This document shows positions 1-5,491 of a DNA stretch of 6,870 nucleotides, in pieces. How positions within the stretch are numbered: the first letter of the stretch is position 1; each line of letters begins with the position of its first letter. This DNA comes from Eubacteriales Family XIII. Incertae Sedis bacterium (GTDB taxonomy: Bacteria; Bacillota; Clostridia; Peptostreptococcales; Anaerovoracaceae): contig JAITNA010000228.1 of assembly GCA_031290715.1 (NCBI GenBank), positions 1-6,870 on the forward strand, given 5' to 3'. Below the pieces are notes generated by a model. That model was not told the DNA's origin. It ran no database searches and was given only the letters and a program-made list of their open reading frames with translations. The translations under genes and the position numbers were made by a program.

Positions 1-162
1 CGTGATCGGAAGCCCCAGTTCCCGCTCCGCTTCCGCCAACGCGACCCAAAGCCGCCGCCAAGTTTCAAACTTCACGCGCGGCGAAAAGATCCGGCTCATC
101 TCCGCGCTCGAATACCGGGTCGTCAACGGATTCGTATAGCGCTCATAATCAACCTTGCTCAT
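1..162 (-). CDS. purB: Adenylosuccinate lyase, N-terminal fragment (3' end beyond window)
   Basis: Only the first 54 codons are present; the gene runs off the left edge. The enzyme removes fumarate from SAICAR and from adenylosuccinate, so it acts twice in purine synthesis, in the cytoplasm. I translated this stretch by hand. It reads MSKVDYERYTNPLTTRYSS, then continues through EMSRIFSP, KFETWRRLW, ALAEAERELG and LPIT. The RY-S-EM-IFS, KF-TWR-LW and LAEAE-LGLPIT pattern matches the N-terminus of the long, eukaryote-like form of the family (human ADSL type), not the short Bacillus subtilis form. The ATG at 162 follows an AGGAG Shine-Dalgarno 10 nt upstream (173-177). It starts 30 nt after the ileS stop with no visible terminator between, so it is probably co-transcribed with ileS. 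The catalytic residues lie outside the window, so activity cannot be judged. Confidence 0.92.
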   Translation of the reverse strand, partial: MSKVDYERYTNPLTTRYSSAEMSRIFSPRVKFETWRRLWVALAEAERELGLPIT

Positions 163-172
163 AATCAAATTT

Positions 173-177
173 CTCCT
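173..177 (-). promoter_or_regulatory. Shine-Dalgarno of purB
   Basis: Reads AGGAG on the minus strand, 10 nt before the purB ATG at 162, within the 30-nt ileS-purB gap. It supports the start chosen for the purB fragment. Confidence 0.6.
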
Positions 178-192
178 ATCTATCTTACATGC

Positions 193-3100
193 TCAATTCT
201 TCCTCACACCCAGCAGTGTTTCATGCCCGTTGAGGTCATATTTCTCCTGTCCGGGCGCATGCATCCGCCGAAGCCCGTCCGCAAGCGTTTCCTTTGCGAT
301 GTAGCCGCCCCAGTCCTCGGCCATCCGCGCGACCTCCTCGCCGCCCTCGAAGTAGACCTCGATCCGGTCCATCATCTCCAGACCCACGGCCTTCCGAATC
401 TGCTGCACCTTGCTGACAAACTCGCGCGCCAAGCCCTCCTGAACGAGCTCGGGCGTCAGCGTCGTATCTATGGCCACAAACAAACCGCCCTCCATCGCGA
501 CCGCAAAACCCTCCTTTGCGCTGACCTTCACATCGACCAGATCGGCCGTGATCTGTACAGGCTCGCCATCGACGGCCAACTCCGCGGCATTCCCCGCGCC
601 CAATTGCGCGGCAAAAACCGCCGCTTCCGCGCCCGAAAGCGCCGATAGCGCCGCCGCAAAAGCCTTGACCTTCGGCCCGAACACAGGCCCCGCCGCCTTG
701 AAATTGGGCTTCAGCGCATAGTCCATATACGCGCCGGTATCCGAGGAAAATCGCACGGCCTTGATGTTGAGTTCCTCCTCGATCAAGCCCGCCATCCCGC
801 CGATCAGCGCTTCGTATTTCCCGTCGACAAGCGCCCCCGCCAAAGGCTGCCGTACCTTGAGCCGCTCCTTTTCCCGCACCCCGCGCCCCAGGCTCACGAT
901 CGCGCGGACCAATTCCATCTTCTCTTCCAAGGCCGCGTCTTGATCGGCCGCCGCGACCGCGGGAAAATCCGCCAAATGCACGGAATGATCCGTGAGCGCC
1001 GGCGCTCCCTCCGCGCCGAGCGTCAGCTTCAAATACATCTCATCCGCCAAAAACGGCGCAAACGGCGCCATCAGCTTGCAAACCGCCAATAGTACCTCCC
1101 AGGTCGTTCGGTAGACAGCCTTCTTGTCCTCCGAAAGCCCCGCGCCCCAAAAACGCCGCCGGCTGCGGCGAATATACCAATTGGACAAATCCTCGATCAC
1201 GAAATTCTGAATCTTGCGCACCGCGCGCATGTGGTCGTACCGCCCCATCTCCTCGCGCACCGCCCCCGTCAAATGCGCCAGACGCGACAAAATCCACCGG
1301 TCCGCCTCGGGCCGCGCCGCCGCGGGCAAATCCGCAAACCCGCGCGGATCGACCTCGTCCTGCCCCGCGTACAGCACAAAAAACTGATACACATTGCGCA
1401 GCGTCCCGAAAAACTTCCCCGCGACCTCAACGAGCCCGTCCTCGTCAAACTTCGTCGGGGACCAAGCCGGCGAAGCGTAAAGCAGATACCACCGCGTAGC
1501 ATCCGCTCCGTATCGATCGAATAATTCAAACGGATCCGCCGTGTTCCCTTTGGATTTGCTCATTTTCTTGCCGTCTTTGTCAAGGATGAGATCGTTGACA
1601 AGAACGTTGCGATACGGCGCCCGCCCCGTGATGAAGGTAGAAATCGCCATGAGCGAGTAGAACCACCCGCGCGTCTGGTCGATGCCCTCGCAGATGAAAT
1701 CGGCCGGGAACATCCCCGGGTCAAACTCCTTTTCCTGTTCAAAGGGATAATGCCGCTGCGCGAACGGCATGGACCCGCTGTCAAACCAACAATCCATGAC
1801 CTCGGGCACCCGCGTCATGACGCCCCCGCAGCGCTCACAGGAGATATGAATATCATCCACATATGGGCGGTGCAGTTCGATATCCGGCACGCCGTTCTCG
1901 TCTAAGGGAATCTCTTCCATCGCTTTCTCCCGAAGCTCCGCCCGCGACCCCACGCAAACGAGCCCGCCGCAGTCCGCGCACCGCCAGATCGGGATCGGCG
2001 TCCCCCAATACCGCGTCCGCGAGATCGCCCAATCGTTCACATTTTCAAGCCAATTGCCAAATCTCTTCTCGCCCACGTAGTCCGGATACCAGTTGACAGA
2101 ATCATTATTTCGGACAAGCTGATCCTTCAGCTTCGTCATCTCGATATACCAACTCGGTTTGCTGTAATAAATCAAAGGCGTGTCGCAGCGCCAGCAAAAC
2201 GGGTAGTTGTGCGCGATCTTTTCCTTGGAAAACAGCTTCCCCGCTTCGGCCAACCACCTGATGATATCAATGTCCAGACCCTCTTCCAATACAAAACGGC
2301 CCGCCCACGGCGTCGCCGTATACCTGCCGTCCTCGCCGACAGGGTTGGGGACCGGCAGACCGTAACGCCGTCCCGTATGATAATCGTCCTCCCCGAACGC
2401 GGGCGCCGTATGCACGATGCCCGTGCCGTCCTCGTCCGTCGCGTAGTCCGCGGCCGTCACATAGAACGCGCGCGCGCCCGGCTTCCCCGAAGCATAGACG
2501 TCCGCAAAGGGCATGAGCTGTTCATAATCCATTCCCTCAAGCTCCGACCCCGACTTCTCGCAAAGCGCTTCATACCCGCCGGCGCCGAGTACCTTGTCCG
2601 CCAGATTCTTCGCTACCCAGACGATCTTGCCCCCGTGTTCCTTCGCGATTTCGCTCGCTTTGCCTTCCCGCTCGCCGGCCGTCTTGACGCGGGCCTTCAC
2701 ATAGACGATCGCCGGCCCGACCGTCAGCGCCACATTGGCCGCCAACGTCCATGGCGTCGTCGTCCATGCCAGAAAATACTCATCCGCGGCGTCCGCACTG
2801 TCTTTCACGCGTTTGAACATTACAATAACGGTATTGGTCTTGATTTCCTTGTAGCCAAGGCTGACCTCATGGCTTGCGAGCCCCGTCCCGCAGCGCGGGC
2901 AATACGGCAATATCTTGTGCCCCTCGTAGATCAAGCCCTCGTCAAAAAACCGCTTCAGAATCCACCATCCCGTTTCGATATAATCGCCCGCAAGCGTGAT
3001 ATACGGATTGTCCAAATCAATCAAAAATCCCATGCGGCGGCTCATCTCGCGCCACATCCCCTCATATTTAAAGACCGACTCGCGGCATTTCTGATTGAAC

Positions 3101-3441
3101 GCCGCGATGCCGTATGCCTCAATGTCGCTCTTCGTATAGAACCCGAGCGCCTTTTCGACCTCGATCTCCACCGGCAGCCCGTGCGTATCCCAACCGGCCT
3201 TGCGCGGCACACGGTACCCGAGCATCGTATAGTAACGATTCACGCTGTCCTTTAGCGTGCGGCTGATCACATGATGGATGCCCGGCTTGCCGTTGGCTGT
3301 CGGCGGCCCCTCGTAAAAAATGAAAGCCGGCCGATCCTGCCGCTCCTCTGTGCATTTCGCAAGAAGCCCCTCGCTCTCCCAACGAAGCGCCTGTTCATTC
3401 TGTACCTCAGCGATTGATCTGTCATCCAAATTCTTAAACAT
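193..3441 (-). CDS. ileS: Isoleucyl-tRNA synthetase, type 2 (eukaryote-like)
   Basis: Cytoplasmic class I synthetase that attaches isoleucine to tRNA-Ile and edits mischarged valine. The 1082-residue protein is complete and longer than the roughly 920-940 residues of type 1 bacterial IleRS. Visible motifs: the HIGH-type signature GIHH at residues 54-57; GWDTHGLPVE at 83-92; the editing (CP1) domain with WTTTPWTL at 226-233 and GIVHTAPAFGEDD at 341-353; cysteine pairs at CPRC 181-184, CWRC 416-419, CADC 488-491 and CERC 535-538, some probably zinc ligands; DCWFDSGSMPF at 550-560; KMSKS at 626-630; and the anticodon-binding helices with NWYIRRSRRRFW at 754-765. Type 2 enzymes often tolerate mupirocin, a family property not shown here. 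The ATG at 3441 lies 23 nt after the recX stop, with only a weak AGGG-type ribosome site 4 nt upstream. A T-box leader, common before ileS in Bacillota, does not fit in this gap. Residues about 253-271 look like a charged extra segment in CP1. Confidence 0.97.
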   Translation of the reverse strand: MFKNLDDRSIAEVQNEQALRWESEGLLAKCTEERQDRPAFIFYEGPPTANGKPGIHHVISRTLKDSVNRYYTMLGYRVPRKAGWDTHGLPVEIEVEKALGFYTKSDIEAYGIAAFNQKCRESVFKYEGMWREMSRRMGFLIDLDNPYITLAGDYIETGWWILKRFFDEGLIYEGHKILPYCPRCGTGLASHEVSLGYKEIKTNTVIVMFKRVKDSADAADEYFLAWTTTPWTLAANVALTVGPAIVYVKARVKTAGEREGKASEIAKEHGGKIVWVAKNLADKVLGAGGYEALCEKSGSELEGMDYEQLMPFADVYASGKPGARAFYVTAADYATDEDGTGIVHTAPAFGEDDYHTGRRYGLPVPNPVGEDGRYTATPWAGRFVLEEGLDIDIIRWLAEAGKLFSKEKIAHNYPFCWRCDTPLIYYSKPSWYIEMTKLKDQLVRNNDSVNWYPDYVGEKRFGNWLENVNDWAISRTRYWGTPIPIWRCADCGGLVCVGSRAELREKAMEEIPLDENGVPDIELHRPYVDDIHISCERCGGVMTRVPEVMDCWFDSGSMPFAQRHYPFEQEKEFDPGMFPADFICEGIDQTRGWFYSLMAISTFITGRAPYRNVLVNDLILDKDGKKMSKSKGNTADPFELFDRYGADATRWYLLYASPAWSPTKFDEDGLVEVAGKFFGTLRNVYQFFVLYAGQDEVDPRGFADLPAAARPEADRWILSRLAHLTGAVREEMGRYDHMRAVRKIQNFVIEDLSNWYIRRSRRRFWGAGLSEDKKAVYRTTWEVLLAVCKLMAPFAPFLADEMYLKLTLGAEGAPALTDHSVHLADFPAVAAADQDAALEEKMELVRAIVSLGRGVREKERLKVRQPLAGALVDGKYEALIGGMAGLIEEELNIKAVRFSSDTGAYMDYALKPNFKAAGPVFGPKVKAFAAALSALSGAEAAVFAAQLGAGNAAELAVDGEPVQITADLVDVKVSAKEGFAVAMEGGLFVAIDTTLTPELVQEGLAREFVSKVQQIRKAVGLEMMDRIEVYFEGGEEVARMAEDWGGYIAKETLADGLRRMHAPGQEKYDLNGHETLLGVRKN

Positions 3442-3464
3442 CCGTCCCTACTTTCTGGTTGTTA

Positions 3465-3956
3465 CTATTCAGCCGTCCGCTCTTTCGCGCGCAGCTTCCG
3501 CATGACCTCTCCCACGGCCGCGTACGGAAACCCCAAGGACACGAGCCGGCGATTGATCTTTTGCCGCGCCTTTTGCACATCCGCGCCCGCAGCCGTACCC
3601 ATCTCCAAAACCGTTTTTTCGGCCGCGCTCATGGCCGCCTCAAGCTCCGCTTCGCGGCTGTAGCCGTCCTCAATCGTATACCGCACAAGCTCCTCGGAGA
3701 GTCCCTTGCGCCGCAGCTCCTCGGAGATTCGCAAACGGCCGCGGCCTTTCGCAATCAAGACCTCCAAAAAACGCTGTGCATAGTCCGCGTCGTTCACATA
3801 GCCCAAGTCTTTCAGCCGGCCGGCCGCGTCCTTCGCCGCGGCTTCGTCAAACCCGGCCTTCGCGAGCCGTTCCAAAACCTCGCGCTCCGTCCGGTCGCGT
3901 TTTTCGAGAAAGCTCAATGCCTTTTCAAACGCCCTATCCCTCGCGCCGCCGCTCAC
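3465..3956 (-). CDS. recX: Regulatory protein RecX (RecA modulator)
   Basis: RecX binds RecA filaments and generally limits RecA activity in recombination and the SOS response. From the GTG at 3956 the protein has 163 residues, close to the E. coli length of 166. The sequence is helical and charged, built as three-helix repeats: RAFEKALSFLEKRDRTEREV, LERLAKAGFDEAAAKDAAGR, then LKDLGYVNDADYAQRFLEV and RGRLRISEELRRKGLSEE. The LG-NDADYA-RF, then G-RI-EL-KGL pattern is typical of RecX. The ORF stays open to an ATG at 4085, but that would overlap the PPTase by 152 nt and add an Arg-rich stretch that looks like shadow translation. GTG 3956 (or TTG 3962) sits behind a strong purine-rich ribosome site (3964-3976), so I prefer it. 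It overlaps the PPTase end by 23 nt, which suggests translational coupling. Family call is firm; the exact start is less so. Confidence 0.87.
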   Translation of the reverse strand: MSGGARDRAFEKALSFLEKRDRTEREVLERLAKAGFDEAAAKDAAGRLKDLGYVNDADYAQRFLEVLIAKGRGRLRISEELRRKGLSEELVRYTIEDGYSREAELEAAMSAAEKTVLEMGTAAGADVQKARQKINRRLVSLGFPYAAVGEVMRKLRAKERTAE

Positions 3957-4563
3957 ACTCAAACTCCCCTTCCTCCGCGCACACCGAAACGACGACCTCC
4001 GGGTCCTCTTCCGCAAAGCGCGTATCAAACCGCGCCCTGCCCGGCCCCAGTACCGAAAAGCTCTGAAATCCCTCCGAAAATCCATTTCCCGTGAACTTCA
4101 TAAAGGCCTCTTTCCGCGTCCATATCTCAAAAAACCGTTTTCGCACTCCGGCCTGCTGTTCCTGCGGCGTCCCGCGCCCGGCCGCCGTCACTGCGGAAGC
4201 GGAACCCGCCGCCGCGCGCACATACGCAAACTCCCCCTCGCGGAAGCAGCGCCGCGCGATCTTCAGCAATCGCTCATCATCCCAAGCGTGCGCCGCCATA
4301 TTCTCCGCGTCGATCCCCACCTCGCTTTCCGCGAAAACAAGGGCGGCAAAGCCCATCGTATGGGACAGCGAAAAAAAGAGTCCGGAGAACGCGGCTTCCG
4401 AAAAATACGGCTTGCCGTGCGGCCCGTACCGCAGCGCCGGAAACCCGGAAAGCGGAGCCCCGCGATAATCCGCGAGGGAATCGGCGAAAAAGCGCCGCAG
4501 CTCGGCATTGTCCGATAGCCGCGCAGACGCGAAACCGCTACTGCTCAGCTGATAGATCCGCAC
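3934..4563 (-). CDS. Sfp-type 4'-phosphopantetheinyl transferase
   Basis: Transfers the phosphopantetheine arm of coenzyme A to a conserved serine of acyl or peptidyl carrier proteins, turning the apo form into the holo form. The protein has 209 residues (Sfp has 224). Family motifs occur in order: GPHGKPYF at 47-54, FSLSHT at 64-69, VGIDAE at 82-87 and FEIWTRKEAFMKFTGNG at 145-161. By comparison with Sfp, D85, E87 and E152 should bind the metal, and H68 and K156 should contact CoA; all are present, so the enzyme looks intact. Between the second and third motifs is an Ala/Gly/Ser/Gln-rich segment (about 117-140); D85 to E152 spans 67 residues against 44 in Sfp. The start is a GTG at 4563 inside the rpoZ end (26-nt overlap) with no clear Shine-Dalgarno, so translation probably depends on rpoZ. 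There is no carrier protein or NRPS/PKS gene in view. It could be the housekeeping ACP-activating enzyme or a secondary-metabolism one; the sequence does not decide. Confidence 0.93.
   Translation of the reverse strand: MRIYQLSSSGFASARLSDNAELRRFFADSLADYRGAPLSGFPALRYGPHGKPYFSEAAFSGLFFSLSHTMGFAALVFAESEVGIDAENMAAHAWDDERLLKIARRCFREGEFAYVRAAAGSASAVTAAGRGTPQEQQAGVRKRFFEIWTRKEAFMKFTGNGFSEGFQSFSVLGPGRARFDTRFAEEDPEVVVSVCAEEGEFECERRREG
3964..3976 (-). promoter_or_regulatory. Ribosome binding site that decides the recX start
   Basis: On the minus strand this reads GGAGGAAGGGGAG, two overlapping Shine-Dalgarno-like cores, followed by TTTGAGT and GTG at 3956. The GGGGAG core is 7 nt from the GTG. The GGAGG core is 9 nt from the alternative TTG at 3962. 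It lies inside the 3' end of the PPTase gene. Its presence argues for a short RecX and against the ATG at 4085. Confidence 0.65.
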
Positions 4564-4801
4564 CGATTTGCGCGCCCGTTTCCGGCTCGTCCCCCGCCGC
4601 GCCCTTCGTCCGGCGCCGGTATGTGATTTCGCCCTTTACGATCTCCTCGGCCGCGATCGAGATGGGTACGCCGCTTTCGGACTCCGCCAGGGCCGGTTTG
4701 CCCTCGATCAGATCCCGAGCCCGCTTTGCCGCCATCACGACCAAGGTATACCGGCTATCGGCTTTCTCCCGGATGACATTGATTGGGGGGTGAAGTAACA
4801 T
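4538..4801 (-). CDS. rpoZ: DNA-directed RNA polymerase omega subunit
   Basis: Small subunit that helps fold and hold the beta' subunit during RNA polymerase assembly. The protein has 87 residues, a usual length for omega. It starts MLLHPPINVIREKADSRY, followed by the family signature SRYTLVVMAAKRARDL at 16-31 and ISIAAEEIVKGEI at 47-59, which match the conserved omega core helices. The last 20 or so residues (after RRRTKG) are acidic and Ala/Gly-rich, a variable tail typical of the family. The ATG has an ideal ribosome site: AGGAGG (4807-4812), 5 nt away. It lies 23 nt after gmk, the common bacterial gmk-rpoZ pairing, and its end overlaps the PPTase start. Confidence 0.95.
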   Translation of the reverse strand: MLLHPPINVIREKADSRYTLVVMAAKRARDLIEGKPALAESESGVPISIAAEEIVKGEITYRRRTKGAAGDEPETGAQIGADLSAEQ

Positions 4802-4806
4802 GTTTT

Positions 4807-4812
4807 CCTCCT
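4807..4812 (-). promoter_or_regulatory. Consensus Shine-Dalgarno of rpoZ
   Basis: Reads AGGAGG on the minus strand, 5 nt before the rpoZ ATG. It is the best consensus ribosome site in the window and fixes the rpoZ start. Confidence 0.8.
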
Positions 4813-4824
4813 GTTCGTTTCGCT

Positions 4825-5430
4825 CTATTCATTCCTATATTTTTCAATCCGCGCTTCCGCGTCCTCGCCCACGCGCAAATGCTCCGCGCGCATGATCGCC
4901 GCCACATCCGACACCGCTTCGGAAAGGTTTTCGTTGACGACGCAATAATCGTAACGTACGAGAAACCCGATCTCGTTTTCGGCTTTGCCCATTCGGATGT
5001 TGATCTTGTCGAGCGGTTCCGAGCCCCGTCCGACAATGCGGCTTCGCAGCACGGCCATCGAAGGCGGCAGGATAAAGACAAAGATTCCATCCGGGCAGGC
5101 TTCTTTCACCTGCATCGCGCCCTGCGTGTCGATTTCGAGGATCACATCCCCGCCGTCGGACAGGCGCTTTTCTACCGGTGCCTTCGGCGTACCGTAAAAC
5201 TCCCCGTAGACCTCGGCGTATTCGTAAAACCCGCCCTCGGAAACCACCTCGTCAAAACGCTTTTTCGTGACGAAAAAATAGCTTTCCCCGTCCTTCTCAA
5301 GCAGTCTGGGCTCCCTTGTCGTCATAGAAACAGACAAGGCCGCGTCCACAGTCTTCAGCAAACTCCTGCATATGGTTCCCTTGCCCGTACCTGACGGGCC
5401 CGAGATCACAAAAAGCCGTCCCTTCTTCAT
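4825..5430 (-). CDS. gmk: Guanylate kinase
   Basis: Phosphorylates GMP to GDP with ATP; essential for GTP, dGTP and recycling of cyclic-di-GMP products in the cytoplasm. The 201-residue length is normal for bacteria. The P-loop is GPSGTGKG at 11-18. The GMP-binding part includes SVSMTTREPR at 33-42, DGESYFFV at 47-54 and FYEYAEVYGEFYGTP at 68-82 (E70, Y79 and T81 are likely GMP contacts). VILEIDTQGAMQVK at 96-109 carries the conserved acidic residue D101. The lid region is RIVGRGSEP at 131-139, with a further arginine at 146. The usual PRPGE after the TTR motif is PRLLE here, a mild variant. The ATG at 5430 has AAGGAG (5437-5442) 6 nt upstream. A possible promoter lies just before it, so gmk may head its own transcript as well as be read from recJ. 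Confidence 0.97.
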   Translation of the reverse strand: MKKGRLFVISGPSGTGKGTICRSLLKTVDAALSVSMTTREPRLLEKDGESYFFVTKKRFDEVVSEGGFYEYAEVYGEFYGTPKAPVEKRLSDGGDVILEIDTQGAMQVKEACPDGIFVFILPPSMAVLRSRIVGRGSEPLDKINIRMGKAENEIGFLVRYDYCVVNENLSEAVSDVAAIMRAEHLRVGEDAEARIEKYRNE

Positions 5431-5436
5431 CGCACG

Positions 5437-5442
5437 CTCCTT
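5437..5442 (-). promoter_or_regulatory. Shine-Dalgarno of gmk
   Basis: Reads AAGGAG on the minus strand, 6 nt before the gmk ATG, inside the 39-nt recJ-gmk gap. It supports the chosen gmk start. Confidence 0.7.
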
Positions 5443-5461
5443 CTTGCATGTCCGGTTGATT

Positions 5462-5491
5462 ATTATATATCAGTCGGCCGCCCCAATGCAA
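5462..5491 (-). promoter_or_regulatory. Possible sigma-A type promoter in front of gmk
   Basis: On the minus strand a perfect -10 hexamer TATAAT sits at 5462-5467 within a short run of A and T (TATATAATAAT), very unlike the GC-rich surroundings. The best -35 candidate is TTGCAT (5486-5491), 18 bp upstream, matching the consensus TTGACA at only three positions. Transcription would start near 5455, giving a leader of about 25 nt that includes the gmk ribosome site. The AT run could be chance, as it covers a gene end. No terminator was seen between recJ and gmk, so this would be an internal promoter. Confidence 0.4.

Noticed and set aside
163..192. Possible terminator between ileS and purB
   Set aside because: The 30-nt gap has no GC-rich hairpin followed by a T-run; it mainly holds the purB ribosome site.
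2209..3255. Plus-strand open frame of 348 codons opposite ileS
   Set aside because: It lies wholly antisense to a clear IleRS, is very rich in Arg, Pro and Ala, and shows no family motif. GC-rich coding DNA commonly leaves such antisense frames open.
3957..4085. N-terminal extension of RecX to ATG 4085
   Set aside because: It would overlap the PPTase by 152 nt, is Arg-rich and lacks RecX features; a strong ribosome site supports the shorter form.
3459..4094. Plus-strand open frame of 211 codons opposite recX and the PPTase end
   Set aside because: Arg/Pro/Leu-rich shadow of two recognisable minus-strand genes, with no recognisable domain.
4783..5394. Plus-strand open frame of 203 codons opposite gmk
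   Set aside because: Mirrors the guanylate kinase almost end to end; the minus strand has the P-loop and all family motifs.
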